A stretch of 64,000 bases of DNA from Streptomyces collinus Tu 365. GTDB lineage: Bacteria > Actinomycetota > Actinomycetes > Streptomycetales > Streptomycetaceae. A program made the position numbers and the translations under genes. Shown here piece by piece: positions 42,248 through 53,580 of this stretch; position 1 is the first letter of the stretch; each line of letters starts with the position of its first letter. Below the pieces are notes generated by a model, which searched no databases, was not told where the DNA came from, and saw nothing but the letters and a program-made list of their open reading frames with translations. Location: the NCBI RefSeq assembly GCF_000444875.1, contig NC_021985.1:7584170-7648169 (forward strand), given 5' to 3'.

Positions 42248-43354
42248 TCAGGGGGCGGCGGTCGGGTGGATGGCCCCGGCGGTGCCGGTCAGGGGCGCCC
42301 CGCTGCCGCCCCAGCGCAGGGCGACGATCTCCCCGGCGACGGACACCGCGACCTCCTCCGGCGTGCGGGCCCCGAGGTCGAGGCCGAGCGGCGAGCGCAG
42401 CCGGGCCAGCTCGGCCGCGGTGAGACCGGCCTCGGTGAGCCGGGCGCGCCGTTCGTCGTGGGTACGGCGGCTGCCCATCGCCCCGATGTAGGCGGCCGGC
42501 CGGCGCAGCGCCTCCTCCAGCAGCGGCACGTCGAACTTCGGGTCGTGGGTGAGGACGCAGATCACCGTGCGGTCGTCGGTGCCGGTGCTCCGCAGGTAGC
42601 GGTGCGGCCAGTCGACGACGACCTCCACACCGGCCGGGAAGCGCTTCGGCGTGGCGAAGACGGGGCGGGCGTCGCACACGGTGACCCGGTAGCCCAGGAA
42701 GTCGCCGATGCGGGCCACCGAGGCCGCGTAGTCGATGGCGCCGAAGACCAGCATCCGCGGCGGTGGCGCGAAGGACTGCAGGAACACGGTGACGGCGTCC
42801 TCACGGCGCTCCCCGTGCGGCCCGTAGTGCCGCAGGACGGAGGCACCGAGGGCGAGTTCGCCGCGCGCGTCGGCGCTGACCGCGACGTCCAGCCCGGCCG
42901 TGCCGAGGGTGCCCGCCGTGCGGTCCGGCCAGACGGCCAGGGTCGCGCCGCGCGGTGCCGGTCCGTCGACCACCGTGGCGACGGTCACCGGCTCGCCCGC
43001 CGCGACCGAGCCGGCCACCGCGTCGAACGCCGGATCGGTGGCGGCCGTGACCGGACGCACCAGCAGGGTGATCTCACCGCCGCAGGTGAGCCCGACGGCG
43101 AACGCGTCCTCGTCGCTGTATCCGAAGGTTTCGAGGCGTGCCTCGCCGCTCGCCGCGACCTCCTGCGCGAGTTCGAACACCGCGCCTTCCACGCAGCCGC
43201 CGGACACGCTCCCCACGACCTCGTCGTCGGGGCCCACCGCCATGGCGGCGCCGGGTCCGCGCGGCGCGCTGCGGCTGACCGCGACGACCGTGGCGAGCCC
43301 GAACGGGATCCCGGCCGCGTACCAGCGCTCCAGCGCCGGCAGGATCTCACGCAC
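42248..43354 (-). CDS. xdhC: XdhC/CoxI-family molybdenum cofactor maturation protein
   Basis: 368 residues from the GTG at 43354, which has GGGAG upstream and overlaps the end of coxE by 8 bp. The N-terminal XdhC_CoxI domain shows FGLATVVAVSRSAPRGPGAAM and GSVSGGCVEGAV; the C-terminal Rossmann-like domain shows MLVFGAIDYAASVARIG, YRVTVCDARPVFATP and AYIGAMGSRRTHDERRARL. XdhC binds molybdopterin and helps to sulfurate and insert it into xanthine-dehydrogenase-family enzymes. Here it should mature CoxL. Confidence 0.94.
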   Translation of the reverse strand: MREILPALERWYAAGIPFGLATVVAVSRSAPRGPGAAMAVGPDDEVVGSVSGGCVEGAVFELAQEVAASGEARLETFGYSDEDAFAVGLTCGGEITLLVRPVTAATDPAFDAVAGSVAAGEPVTVATVVDGPAPRGATLAVWPDRTAGTLGTAGLDVAVSADARGELALGASVLRHYGPHGERREDAVTVFLQSFAPPPRMLVFGAIDYAASVARIGDFLGYRVTVCDARPVFATPKRFPAGVEVVVDWPHRYLRSTGTDDRTVICVLTHDPKFDVPLLEEALRRPAAYIGAMGSRRTHDERRARLTEAGLTAAELARLRSPLGLDLGARTPEEVAVSVAGEIVALRWGGSGAPLTGTAGAIHPTAAP

Positions 43355-44534
43355 GCTGCGCTCCCTTCTCCAGAGCCGCACCGCTCGACGCCCCGCGCAC
43401 CACCGCCGCCAGCCGTTCGAGCGCCGCCAGGCTGTGCCCCTCGACGAAGGCGTCCACGCTGGGCAGGGCCGCCGCCATCCCGGCGGCCAGCGGCGCGTAA
43501 CCGGGGCGCGCCTTGCGCGGGTTGGCCCAGACCACCTGGTGGGCCAGGGCGTGCAGCCGGCGCATCTGCGCCCCGAGCAGTTCCGGGTCGCCGCGCTCCC
43601 AGCCGTCCGAGAGCAGGACGACGACCGCCCCGCGCGCCATGCCGCGCTGTCCCCAGCGGTTGAGGAACTCCCGCAGCAGCTCGCCGAGCCGGGTGCCGCC
43701 GCGCCAGTCCGGCACGGCCGCCGCGAGGGCCGTCATGGCCAGGTCCGGGTCGCGGTGGGCGAGTTCGCGGGTGACGCGGGTCAGCCGGGTGCCGATGGTG
43801 AACACCTCGGTGCGGCCCCCGCGCACCGCCGCGTGCGCGAACCGCAGGAGCGCCTCGGCGTACGGCGCCATGGAGCCGCTGACGTCGACGAGGAGGACCA
43901 CCCGGCGGGGGCGGTGCACACGCGCGTGCCGCCGCAGCCGGGCCGGCTCGCCGCCGCGCCGGAGCAGTTCCCGCACCGTGCGGCGCGGGTCGACGTCCCC
44001 GCGCCGGGCCGGCCGCCGGCGGGCGGAGCGGCGGGTCTGCCCGCGCAGGGCGAACGCGACGAGCAGGCGGTGCAGTTGGGCGCGTTCGGCGGGGTCGAGT
44101 GCGGCGACGTCGCGGTGGCGCAGGACCTCGGCGGAGCTGGCGAGCGTGGCGGTGGGCGGGCCCGACGGCTCCCGCTCACCGGGCTCGCGCGCGCCGCCGT
44201 GCGCCTCCCGGCCGGCGAGCACGGGCCGGGGCGGGGCCGCGGCCGGCACGGCTCGGGACGTGTCCCCGCCCCGTGCGCCGAAGTACGCGGCGAACACCCG
44301 CTCGTACCGCTCCAGGTCGTCGTGCCCGCCGCACAACGTCGCCCGCCCGGCCCAGTACACGTCGGCCCGCATCCCGGCCCGCAACTCGTCCACGGCCCGC
44401 AGGAAGGCGTGCAGCCGCTCGCTGCCGGCCTCGAGCCCCGCCGCCCGCAACGCCCGCACGAATCCGACCAGCACGGCGTCACCCCCGAGGGCCCGTACAC
44501 CCACCGTCGTCCCCTCCTCCCGTTCGTCCGTCAT
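43347..44534 (-). CDS. coxE: CoxE-like VWA domain protein
   Basis: 395 residues. The N-terminal helical region (GFVRALRAAGLEAGSERLHAFLRAVDEL) is typical of CoxE. The C-terminal von Willebrand A domain has the MIDAS motif LLVDVSGSMAPYAEALL, VFTIGTRLTRVT and VVLLSDGWERGDP. CoxE works with the MoxR-type AAA protein CoxD in maturing the Mo-Cu or Mo site of the dehydrogenase. The start ATG overlaps the coxD stop (ATGA). The middle (~100-150) is a low-complexity linker. Confidence 0.93.
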   Translation of the reverse strand: MTDEREEGTTVGVRALGGDAVLVGFVRALRAAGLEAGSERLHAFLRAVDELRAGMRADVYWAGRATLCGGHDDLERYERVFAAYFGARGGDTSRAVPAAAPPRPVLAGREAHGGAREPGEREPSGPPTATLASSAEVLRHRDVAALDPAERAQLHRLLVAFALRGQTRRSARRRPARRGDVDPRRTVRELLRRGGEPARLRRHARVHRPRRVVLLVDVSGSMAPYAEALLRFAHAAVRGGRTEVFTIGTRLTRVTRELAHRDPDLAMTALAAAVPDWRGGTRLGELLREFLNRWGQRGMARGAVVVLLSDGWERGDPELLGAQMRRLHALAHQVVWANPRKARPGYAPLAAGMAAALPSVDAFVEGHSLAALERLAAVVRGASSGAALEKGAQRA

Positions 44535-45412
44535 CGTCGGCCTCCCCGGGACGCCAGGACAGCGGTGAGGTCGAGGCCTCGGGCTCGGTCCGCGTCCTCG
44601 CGGTACTTGAGTGCCGAGCCCAGGGTCGCCACCGCCAGGTCGGCGTCCACCTCGCTCGCGCCCAGGGCGTGCAGTGCCTCGGCCCAGTCGATGGTCTCGG
44701 CCACCCCGGGCGGTTTGAGCAGGTCCGCGCCCCGCAGGGTCTGCACCAGCGCGGTGACCTGCTCGGCCAGCCGCGCCGAGACCTCCGGCAACCGCCGTCG
44801 CACGATGGCCAGTTCGCGGCCGAACGAGGGGTGGTCGAACCAGTGGTAGAGGCAGCGCCGCTTGAGGGCGTCGTGCACCTCCCGGGTGCGGTTCGAGGTG
44901 AGCACGACCACCGGCGGCTCCTCGGCGCGCAGCGTGCCCAGTTCGGGGATCGAGACGGAGTACTCCGACAGCAGCTCCAGCAGGAACGCCTCGAACTCGT
45001 CGTCGGCCCGGTCGATCTCGTCGACCAGCAGCACCGCCGGGTGGGTCTGCAGGGCCCGCAGCAGCGGCCGGGCGATGAGGAAGCGCCGGTCGTACAGCTC
45101 GCTCTCCAGCCGGTCCGCGTCCCTGATCCCGGCCGCCTCGGCCGCCCGCAGGTGCAGCAGCTGGCGCGGGAAGTCCCAGTCGTACAGGGCCTGCGAGGCG
45201 TCGATGCCCTCGTGGCACTGGAGCCGGATCAGGGGCGCGCCGAGCGCCTCGGCCAGGGCGGCGGCGAGCGCGGTCTTGCCCACGCCCGCGTCGCCCTCGC
45301 AGAACAGCGGCCGGTGCAGTCTCAGCGCCAGGAAGCAGGTGATCGCCAGTCCGTCGTCGACGAGGTACCCCGTCTCCTCCAGGCGGGCGCGCACCTGCTC
45401 CGGGTCGTCCAT
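44531..45412 (-). CDS. coxD: CoxD-like MoxR AAA+ ATPase
   Basis: 293 residues. Walker A is EGDAGVGKTALAAALAEALG, Walker B is AVLLVDEIDRADDEFEAFLLE, sensor 1 is VVLTSNRTREVHDAL, and KRRCLYHWFDHP holds the arginine finger, as in MoxR proteins. CoxD is an ATP-dependent chaperone that, with CoxE, acts on the active site cluster of CO dehydrogenase. The gene overlaps coxE by four bases and is separated from coxM by 15 bp. Confidence 0.94.
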   Translation of the reverse strand: MDDPEQVRARLEETGYLVDDGLAITCFLALRLHRPLFCEGDAGVGKTALAAALAEALGAPLIRLQCHEGIDASQALYDWDFPRQLLHLRAAEAAGIRDADRLESELYDRRFLIARPLLRALQTHPAVLLVDEIDRADDEFEAFLLELLSEYSVSIPELGTLRAEEPPVVVLTSNRTREVHDALKRRCLYHWFDHPSFGRELAIVRRRLPEVSARLAEQVTALVQTLRGADLLKPPGVAETIDWAEALHALGASEVDADLAVATLGSALKYREDADRARGLDLTAVLASRGGRR

Positions 45413-45427
45413 CCGGGTGATCGGCGC

Positions 45428-46278
45428 TCACCCCATCCCGGTGGCGGTCAGCACGGCCCGCCGGGTCAGCACCCGGGCGAGGTGCTCGCGGTATTCGGGC
45501 GAGGCGGCCAGGTCCTGGGCTGGCCGGGCGCCCTCGGCCGCCGCCTCGGCGGCCCGGGCCACCGCCCCGGGGCCGTCGGCCCCGGACAGCGCCTCCTCGG
45601 CGGCGGCGGCCCGCAGCGGGGTCGAGCCCATGTTGGTCAGCCCGATCCGCGCCTCGGCGACGTGCCCGTCGTCGCGCCGTACCAGCGCCGCCACCCCGAC
45701 GATGGCCCAGGACTGGGCGACGGGGTGGAACTTCTCGTAGTGGAAGCCCCAGCCCTCCCGCTTCGGCACCCGCACCTCGACCAGCAGCTCGTCGGGCGCC
45801 AGCGCCGACTGGAGGTAGTCGACGAAGAACTCGCGCGCCGGGACCGCGCGCCGACCGCCCGGTCCCGCGACGACGAGTTCGGCGTCCAGGGTCAGGGCCA
45901 CGGCGGGCAGGTCACCGGCCGGGTCGGCGTGCGCGAGGGAACCGCCGAGGGTGCCCCGGTGCCGTACGGCGGGGTCGGCCACCGTGGCCGTCGCCTGGGC
46001 CAGCAGCCCGGCGTGCCGGCGCACCAGCGGGTCGTGGACCACCTCGTGGTGCGTGGTCATGGCGCCGATGACCAGGCTGTCGCCGTCCTCGCGGACGCCG
46101 CGCAGCTCCGGGATCCGGCCGACGTCCACGACCAGTTCGGGGAAGGCGAGCCGCAGCCGCAGCAGCGGCAGCAGGCTCTGCCCGCCGGCCAGCACCTTGG
46201 CCTCGTCACCCGCGTCGGCGAGCGCGCGCAGCGCCTCGTCCACGCTCTCGGGACGGGTGTAGTCGAACGTGGGGGGAA

Positions 46279-46282
<4 letters not shown>
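45428..46282 (-). CDS. coxM: CO dehydrogenase-type FAD subunit (medium)
   Basis: 284 residues. The FAD-binding motifs are AKVLAGGQSLLPLLRLRLAF and VRHRGTLGGSLAHADPAGDL, standard for CoxM/CutM. VEVRVPKREGWGFHYEKFHP lies in the C-terminal domain. The subunit passes electrons from the Fe-S subunit to the quinone pool or another acceptor. Its ATG overlaps the coxL stop by four bases. Confidence 0.95.
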
Positions 46283-48797
<2,515 letters not shown>

Positions 48798-48801
<4 letters not shown>

Positions 48802-49280
48802 GCCGTGACCTCCTCGGAGACCTCGGCGCCGGCGGCGTCGAGCACCGCGCGGACGATGTTCTGGTAGCCGGTGCACCGGCAGAGGTTGCCCTCCAGGGCG
48901 TGGCGGACCTCGTCGGAGGTGGGGTGCGGGTTCTCCCGCAGCAGGTCGCGCGCCGCCATGATCATCCCGGGGGTGCAGTAGCCGCACTGCAGGCCGTGCC
49001 GCTCGTGGAAGGCGCGTTGCAGCGGGGTCCACTCGCCGTCCCGGGCCAGCCCCTGGATCGTGGTCACCTCGCAGCCGTCCGCCTGTACGGCGAGGACCGA
49101 GCAGCTCTTGGCGGTCGCGCCGTCCAGGTCGACCGTGCACGCGCCGCAGTTGGAGGTGTCACAGCCGATCGGGGTGCCCGTCAGGCCGAGGCGGTCGCGC
49201 AGGTAGTGGGCGAGCAGGAGACGGGGTTCCACGTCGTCGTCGTACGTCGTGCCGTCCACGTTCACCGAGATGTGGGTCAT
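48798..49280 (-). CDS. coxS: [2Fe-2S] subunit of the CO dehydrogenase-type enzyme (small)
   Basis: 160 residues. The plant-type cluster is held by GCDTSNCGACTVDLDG with a further Cys in KSCSVLAVQA; the second cluster by LQCGYCTPGMIMAARDLL and LCRCTGYQNIVRAV. These are standard for CoxS/CutS. The start has GGAGGG upstream. It is the first gene of the cox operon; a CRP-like dyad lies 53 bp before the ATG. Confidence 0.95.
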
Positions 49281-49332
49281 GGGTGCCCTCCAGACCGAGC
49301 CGGGCGGGGGCGTCGGAAATCAGCCACCGGGC

Positions 49333-49346
49333 GTGATGTAGGTCAC
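49333..49346. promoter_or_regulatory. CRP/FNR-like dyad upstream of coxS
   Basis: GTGA-TGTAGG-TCAC is a perfect inverted repeat with a 6-bp spacer, the form of CRP-family sites, 53 bp upstream of the coxS start and about 190 bp upstream of the divergent tet-like gene. Since the cox operon is metabolic, control by Crp or a related sensor is a reasonable guess. Confidence 0.45.
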
Positions 49347-49472
49347 TCTAAGTCCGTGCCCTGCGGGCGGCGAGCGCTGCGACGGGGGATTCGTTGAACA
49401 TTAATCCATTGCTGCCGGGCGGCCGTCCCTGCTGCACTGCACGGGACCCGACGCCACACGAGAGGACCCCCG

Positions 49473-49583
49473 ATGCGCACTGCGTGCATGTCCACCGAGG
49501 AAGGAATCCACCCCATGCCGAAGGACATCACGCTCAGTGCACCTGCTCAATCTCGGAATCCTCGCCCATGTCGACGCCGGTAA
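49473..49583 (+). other. Leader reading frame overlapping the start of the tet-like gene
   Basis: A 36-codon frame begins at an ATG with AGAGGA seven bases upstream, a better site than that of the tet-like gene itself. It starts MRTACMSTEEGIHPMPKD, ends in CRRR and stops at 49583, 46 bp inside the tet-like gene in another frame. Tet(M)-type genes are known to be regulated through short leader peptides, so this may be one; whether it is translated is not known. Confidence 0.4.
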
Positions 49584-51579
49584 GACCAGCCTGACCGAAC
49601 GGCTGCTGCACACGGCCGGCGTCACCGACGAGATCGGAAGCGTCGACCGGGGGAGCACCCGGACCGACACACTCGCCCTCGAGCGGCAGCGCGGGATCAC
49701 CATCAAGTCGGCGGTGGTCTCCTTCCCGCTCGACTCGGTGACCGTCAACCTCATCGACACCCCCGGCCACCCCGACTTCATCGCCGAGGTGGAACGGGTG
49801 CTCGGGGTGCTGGACGGGGCGGTCCTGGTCGTCTCGGCCGTCGAGGGTGTCCAGGCGCAGACCCGCGTCCTCATGCGCACCCTGCGCCGACTGCGCATCC
49901 CCACCCTCGTCTTCGTCAACAAGATCGACCGGCGCGGCGCGCGCGACGCCTCCGTGCTGGACGAGATGACCCGCCGGCTCGCCGTGCCGCTCGTCCCGAT
50001 GGGGACCGCCGCCGGGCTCGGCACCCGCGCCGCCCGGTTCGTCCCCGGGCTCGGCCCGTCCGCGCTCGACGTGCTCGCCGACCACGACGACGACCTGCTC
50101 GCCGCCTACGTCACCCACGGGATCTCCGCCGGCCGGCTGGACGCGGCCCTGGTCGCCCAGACCCGGCAGGGCCTGGTCCACCCCGTCTGGTTCGGGTCCG
50201 CCCTCACCGGTGCCGGCGTCGCCGAACTCGTCACCGGCGTCGAACGGCTGCTGCCGCCCGCCTCCGGCGACCCGGACGGCCCGCTGTCCGGCACGGTGTT
50301 CAAGGTGGAACGGGGCCCGGCGGGGGAGAAGATCGCCTACGCCCGGATCTTCTCCGGCACCCTGCGCGTACGCGACCGCGTCCCATTCAGCCACGGCGCC
50401 GAGGAGGGGGACGGCCGCGGGGAGGGCAGCGCCCGCCGGAAGGGTGACGGCCGTGGGGCGGGCGACGGTCGCGTGGAGGGCAGGATCACCGCCCTCACTG
50501 TCTTCGACCACGGCGGCGACGTCCGGCGGGAGGAGGCGGGCGCGGGCCGGATCGCCCGGCTGTGGGGCCTCGGCGGCGTCCGGATCGGCGACGCGCTCGG
50601 CACGCCGGGCCGGGCCACCGGGCACCACTTCGCCCCGCCCACCCTGGAGACGGTCGTCGTGCCCGGGCCCGGCACCGACCGGCGAGCGCTGCACCTCGCC
50701 CTCACCCAGCTGGCCGAACAGGACCCGCTGATCGGCGTCCGCCACGACGAGCTGCGCAAGGAGACCTCCGTCTCCCTCTACGGCGAGGTGCAGAAGGAGG
50801 TCATCGAGTCCACCCTCGCCGACGAGTACGGCCTGGACGTCACCTTCCGGGAGACGACCACCCTGTGCGTCGAACGGCCGGCGGGCAGCGGAGCGGCGGT
50901 GGAGTTCAACAGGAAGGACGGCAACCCCTTCCTCGCCACCGTCGGCCTGCGGGTGGACGCGGCACCGCCCGGCTCGGGGGTGCGCTTCGGCCTGGAGGTG
51001 GAGCTCGGCTCCATGCCGTACGCCTTCTTCAAGGCCGTCGAGGACACCGTGCGCGACACGCTCGGGCAGGGACTGCACGGCTGGCAGGTCACCGACTGCG
51101 CCGTCACCATCACCCACTCCGGCTACTCGCCCCGGCAGAGCCACGCCCACCAGGGGTTCGACAAGAGCATGTCCAGCACCGGCTACGACTTCCGCGGCCT
51201 GACCCCGCTGGTCCTGGTCGAGGCGCTGCGCCGGGCGCGCACGGTGGTGTACGAGCCCATGCACCGCTTCCGGATCGAGGCCCCGGCGGACACCCTGGGC
51301 GCCCTGCTGCCGGTGCTGGCCCGGCTGGGCGCGGTTCCGGAGAGCACGGGCGGCCGCGATCGGGCCGGTGTCCTGGAGGGTGCCGTGCCCGCCGCCCGGG
51401 TCCACGAGCTGGGGCAGCGGCTGCCCGGGCTCACCCGCGGCGAGGGCGAGCTGGAGACCGCCTTCGACCACTACGCGCCGGTCGCCCGGGGTCCGCTGCC
51501 CGAGCGCCCGCGCACCGACCACAACCCGCTCGACCGGAAGGAGTACCTGCTGAACGTGACGCGCCGGGTGGGCGACTGA
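49537..51579 (+). CDS. Tet(M)/OtrA-type ribosomal protection protein
   Basis: 680 residues from a GTG with AAGGA 11 bases upstream. The GTPase motifs are G1 LAHVDAGKTSLTE, G2 RGITI, G3 LIDTPGHPDF and G4 VNKIDRRGA; the EF-G-like later domains follow (LYGEVQKEVIESTLADEYG, VELGSMPYAFFKAVEDTV, HGWQVTDCAVTITH). The sequence is close to OtrA of oxytetracycline producers. Such proteins release tetracycline from the ribosome. In domain II (residues ~288-315) is a Gly/Arg/Asp-rich insert (EEGDGRGEGSARRKGDGRG) not expected in the family. A leader frame overlaps the start. It is divergent from the cox operon. Confidence 0.94.
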   Translation: MHLLNLGILAHVDAGKTSLTERLLHTAGVTDEIGSVDRGSTRTDTLALERQRGITIKSAVVSFPLDSVTVNLIDTPGHPDFIAEVERVLGVLDGAVLVVSAVEGVQAQTRVLMRTLRRLRIPTLVFVNKIDRRGARDASVLDEMTRRLAVPLVPMGTAAGLGTRAARFVPGLGPSALDVLADHDDDLLAAYVTHGISAGRLDAALVAQTRQGLVHPVWFGSALTGAGVAELVTGVERLLPPASGDPDGPLSGTVFKVERGPAGEKIAYARIFSGTLRVRDRVPFSHGAEEGDGRGEGSARRKGDGRGAGDGRVEGRITALTVFDHGGDVRREEAGAGRIARLWGLGGVRIGDALGTPGRATGHHFAPPTLETVVVPGPGTDRRALHLALTQLAEQDPLIGVRHDELRKETSVSLYGEVQKEVIESTLADEYGLDVTFRETTTLCVERPAGSGAAVEFNRKDGNPFLATVGLRVDAAPPGSGVRFGLEVELGSMPYAFFKAVEDTVRDTLGQGLHGWQVTDCAVTITHSGYSPRQSHAHQGFDKSMSSTGYDFRGLTPLVLVEALRRARTVVYEPMHRFRIEAPADTLGALLPVLARLGAVPESTGGRDRAGVLEGAVPAARVHELGQRLPGLTRGEGELETAFDHYAPVARGPLPERPRTDHNPLDRKEYLLNVTRRVGD

Positions 51580-51603
51580 CCGCATCCCACTGACGGGCAC
51601 TCA

Positions 51604-51620
51604 ACTTACTCGGAAGTCAG
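51604..51620. promoter_or_regulatory. Putative TetR operator upstream of the GH5 gene
   Basis: ACTTACTCGGAAGTCAG matches the dyad at 54891-54907 at 13 of 17 positions and keeps the ACTTACT...AAGT halves. It lies 43 bp before the GH5 start, where a promoter would be. Confidence 0.5.
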
Positions 51621-51662
51621 TCGGTATTGACGTCGGCCGGACCCCGCCGGACTGTGGTGTAC

Positions 51663-53516
51663 ATGCCGAATATCGGGGCCCGTCTGCTGCTGGTGCTGGT
51701 CGTCCTCTGCGGATTCCTGACGGTGGCGGGCGCGCCGCCCGCCACCGCCGCCACCCCCTCCGGTTCCCTCTGGTTCGACGGCGGCCCGCTCACCGTGCGC
51801 GGCGGCCGCCTCGTCGACGGTCAGGGCCGCGAGGTCGTGCTGCGCGGGTACGACGTCTCGGGCGAGACCAAGCTGGAGGAGAACGGCGGCCTGCCCTTCG
51901 CCTCGGCCGCCGACGCCCGCACGTCGGCGATCGCGCTGCGCGCCCTCGGCGGGGGCAACGCGGTCCGCTTCCCGCTCTCCTGGGCGCACGCCGAACCCGT
52001 GCGCGGCCAGGTGGACACCGCCTACCTGACCGCGGTCACCGAGCAGATGAGGGCCTTCCTCGACGCGGGCATCCGCGTCTACCCCGACTTCCACCAGGAC
52101 CTGTACTCCCGGTACCTGTTCGACACGGGCAGTTGGTACACCGGTGACGGCGCCCCCAAGTGGGCCGTGGACGCCGGGAGTTATCCCAAGGAGTCCTGCG
52201 GGATCTGCCTGTTCTGGGGGCAGAACATCACCCAGAACGCGGCCGTACGGCAGGCGCAGTACGACTTCTGGCACAACGCCCACGGCGTCCAGGACGCCTT
52301 CCTCGGCACCGCCCAGGCGGCCATGACCTACCTCCAACAGCACCTGAGCGACGACGAGTTCGCGGGTGTCGTGGGCTTCGACCCGTACAACGAGCCGTAC
52401 GCGGGCACGTACGACCCCGGGCAGTCCTCCCGCAGCTGGGAACGTGACCTGCTCTGGCCGTTCTACACCCGCTTCCGGGCCCGTATGGACGCCGCGGGCT
52501 GGCAGGACAAGCCCGCCCTCGTCGAGCCCAACCTCTTCTGGAACGCCAACATCCCCGCCCAGCGGCAGGAGGGCGGACTGCTGGACGCGGGCACGCTCGG
52601 CCCCGGCTACGTCCTCAACACCCACTTCTACGACCAGAAGGCCATCTCCGGCATCCTGATGTGGGGCAAGGCGGCCGACGGACAGTACGCCGCCGACTTC
52701 GCCGCCGTCCGCGACCGGGCCACGGCCGCCGGGACCGCCGCCGTGGTCAGCGAGTTCGGGCACCCGCTCTCGGGCACCGTCTCCGACAAGGCGCCGACCG
52801 TCCTCAAGGCGATGTACCAGGGCCTCGACTCCCGCCTGCCGGGCGCCCGTTGGTGGACGGACCCGGCCGCCTCCGGTCCGGTGCTGTCCGGCTCGCAGTG
52901 GCAGTGGGACCTCTACAGCGGCCGGCACCACGAGCCGATGAACGGCAATCCCGGCAAGGTGGTCACCTCCGGCGACGGCTGGAACGGCGAGGACCTCTCC
53001 GCGGTCCGGCTCGACGACACGGGCACCCCGGTGCTGCGCCAGGACGCCCGGCTGCTCGACCGGCTCTACCCGAGCGCCACCGCGGGCAGCGCCCTCGCCT
53101 TCACCTACGAGGACCGCTCCCGGGACGGCTCGTCCACCCTGACCTGGAACCCGGTGCCGGCCGGCCTGCCGGCCACGGCCCGGCTGGTGGGCTCGGGCCA
53201 GTACGGGCTGCTGGTGTGGCGCTCCGGCGCCGGCGCACCCACCGAACTGCACCTGCCGGCGTCCTTCCCGACCCCGGCCACCACCGTCGTCTCCGACCTG
53301 GGCACGGTCTGCGGGCCGCCCGCCTACGGCGCGGGCACCCCGGTCGGCGTGGCGCCCGAACCGGGCGGCACGGGCAGCCGGCGGCTGCTGCTCACCACCA
53401 CGGACTCCGGCGTCCCGCACTTCGCCCTGGTGACCAACGGGGCGACGGCCCCCTCGGCGGACCTGCTGGACGCGGCGCGTGCCGAACTGGCCGCCTGGAC
53501 CGCGGCGCACTTCTGA
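51663..53516 (+). CDS. Secreted GH5 endoglycoceramidase-like glycoside hydrolase
   Basis: 617 residues from the ATG at 51663. A signal peptide is evident (hydrophobic LLLVLVVLCGFLTVAG, cleavage near APPATAA). The GH5 barrel shows YPDFHQDLYSRYLFDTGSW, the acid/base Glu in VGFDPYNEPYAG, and the nucleophile Glu in AAVVSEFGHP. A beta-sandwich domain follows from ~residue 490. The HQD and FDPYNEP patterns resemble endoglycosylceramidases, which split the sugar from the ceramide of glycosphingolipids. The real substrate is not proven. A dyad like the one beside the tetR gene precedes it, and a strong hairpin follows. Confidence 0.88.
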   Translation: MPNIGARLLLVLVVLCGFLTVAGAPPATAATPSGSLWFDGGPLTVRGGRLVDGQGREVVLRGYDVSGETKLEENGGLPFASAADARTSAIALRALGGGNAVRFPLSWAHAEPVRGQVDTAYLTAVTEQMRAFLDAGIRVYPDFHQDLYSRYLFDTGSWYTGDGAPKWAVDAGSYPKESCGICLFWGQNITQNAAVRQAQYDFWHNAHGVQDAFLGTAQAAMTYLQQHLSDDEFAGVVGFDPYNEPYAGTYDPGQSSRSWERDLLWPFYTRFRARMDAAGWQDKPALVEPNLFWNANIPAQRQEGGLLDAGTLGPGYVLNTHFYDQKAISGILMWGKAADGQYAADFAAVRDRATAAGTAAVVSEFGHPLSGTVSDKAPTVLKAMYQGLDSRLPGARWWTDPAASGPVLSGSQWQWDLYSGRHHEPMNGNPGKVVTSGDGWNGEDLSAVRLDDTGTPVLRQDARLLDRLYPSATAGSALAFTYEDRSRDGSSTLTWNPVPAGLPATARLVGSGQYGLLVWRSGAGAPTELHLPASFPTPATTVVSDLGTVCGPPAYGAGTPVGVAPEPGGTGSRRLLLTTTDSGVPHFALVTNGATAPSADLLDAARAELAAWTAAHF

Positions 53517-53539
53517 GGGGAGCGCGTCCACCCGCCGGT

Positions 53540-53573
53540 GCGCGGCCTCCGGGGACCCGCCCGGAGGCCGCGC
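53540..53573. terminator. Strong bidirectional terminator
   Basis: GCGCGGCCTCCGGG (53540-53553) pairs perfectly with CCCGGAGGCCGCGC (53560-53573) across a 6-base loop, in the gap between the convergent GH5 and beta-propeller genes. Confidence 0.85.
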
Positions 53574-53580
53574 CGGCCCG

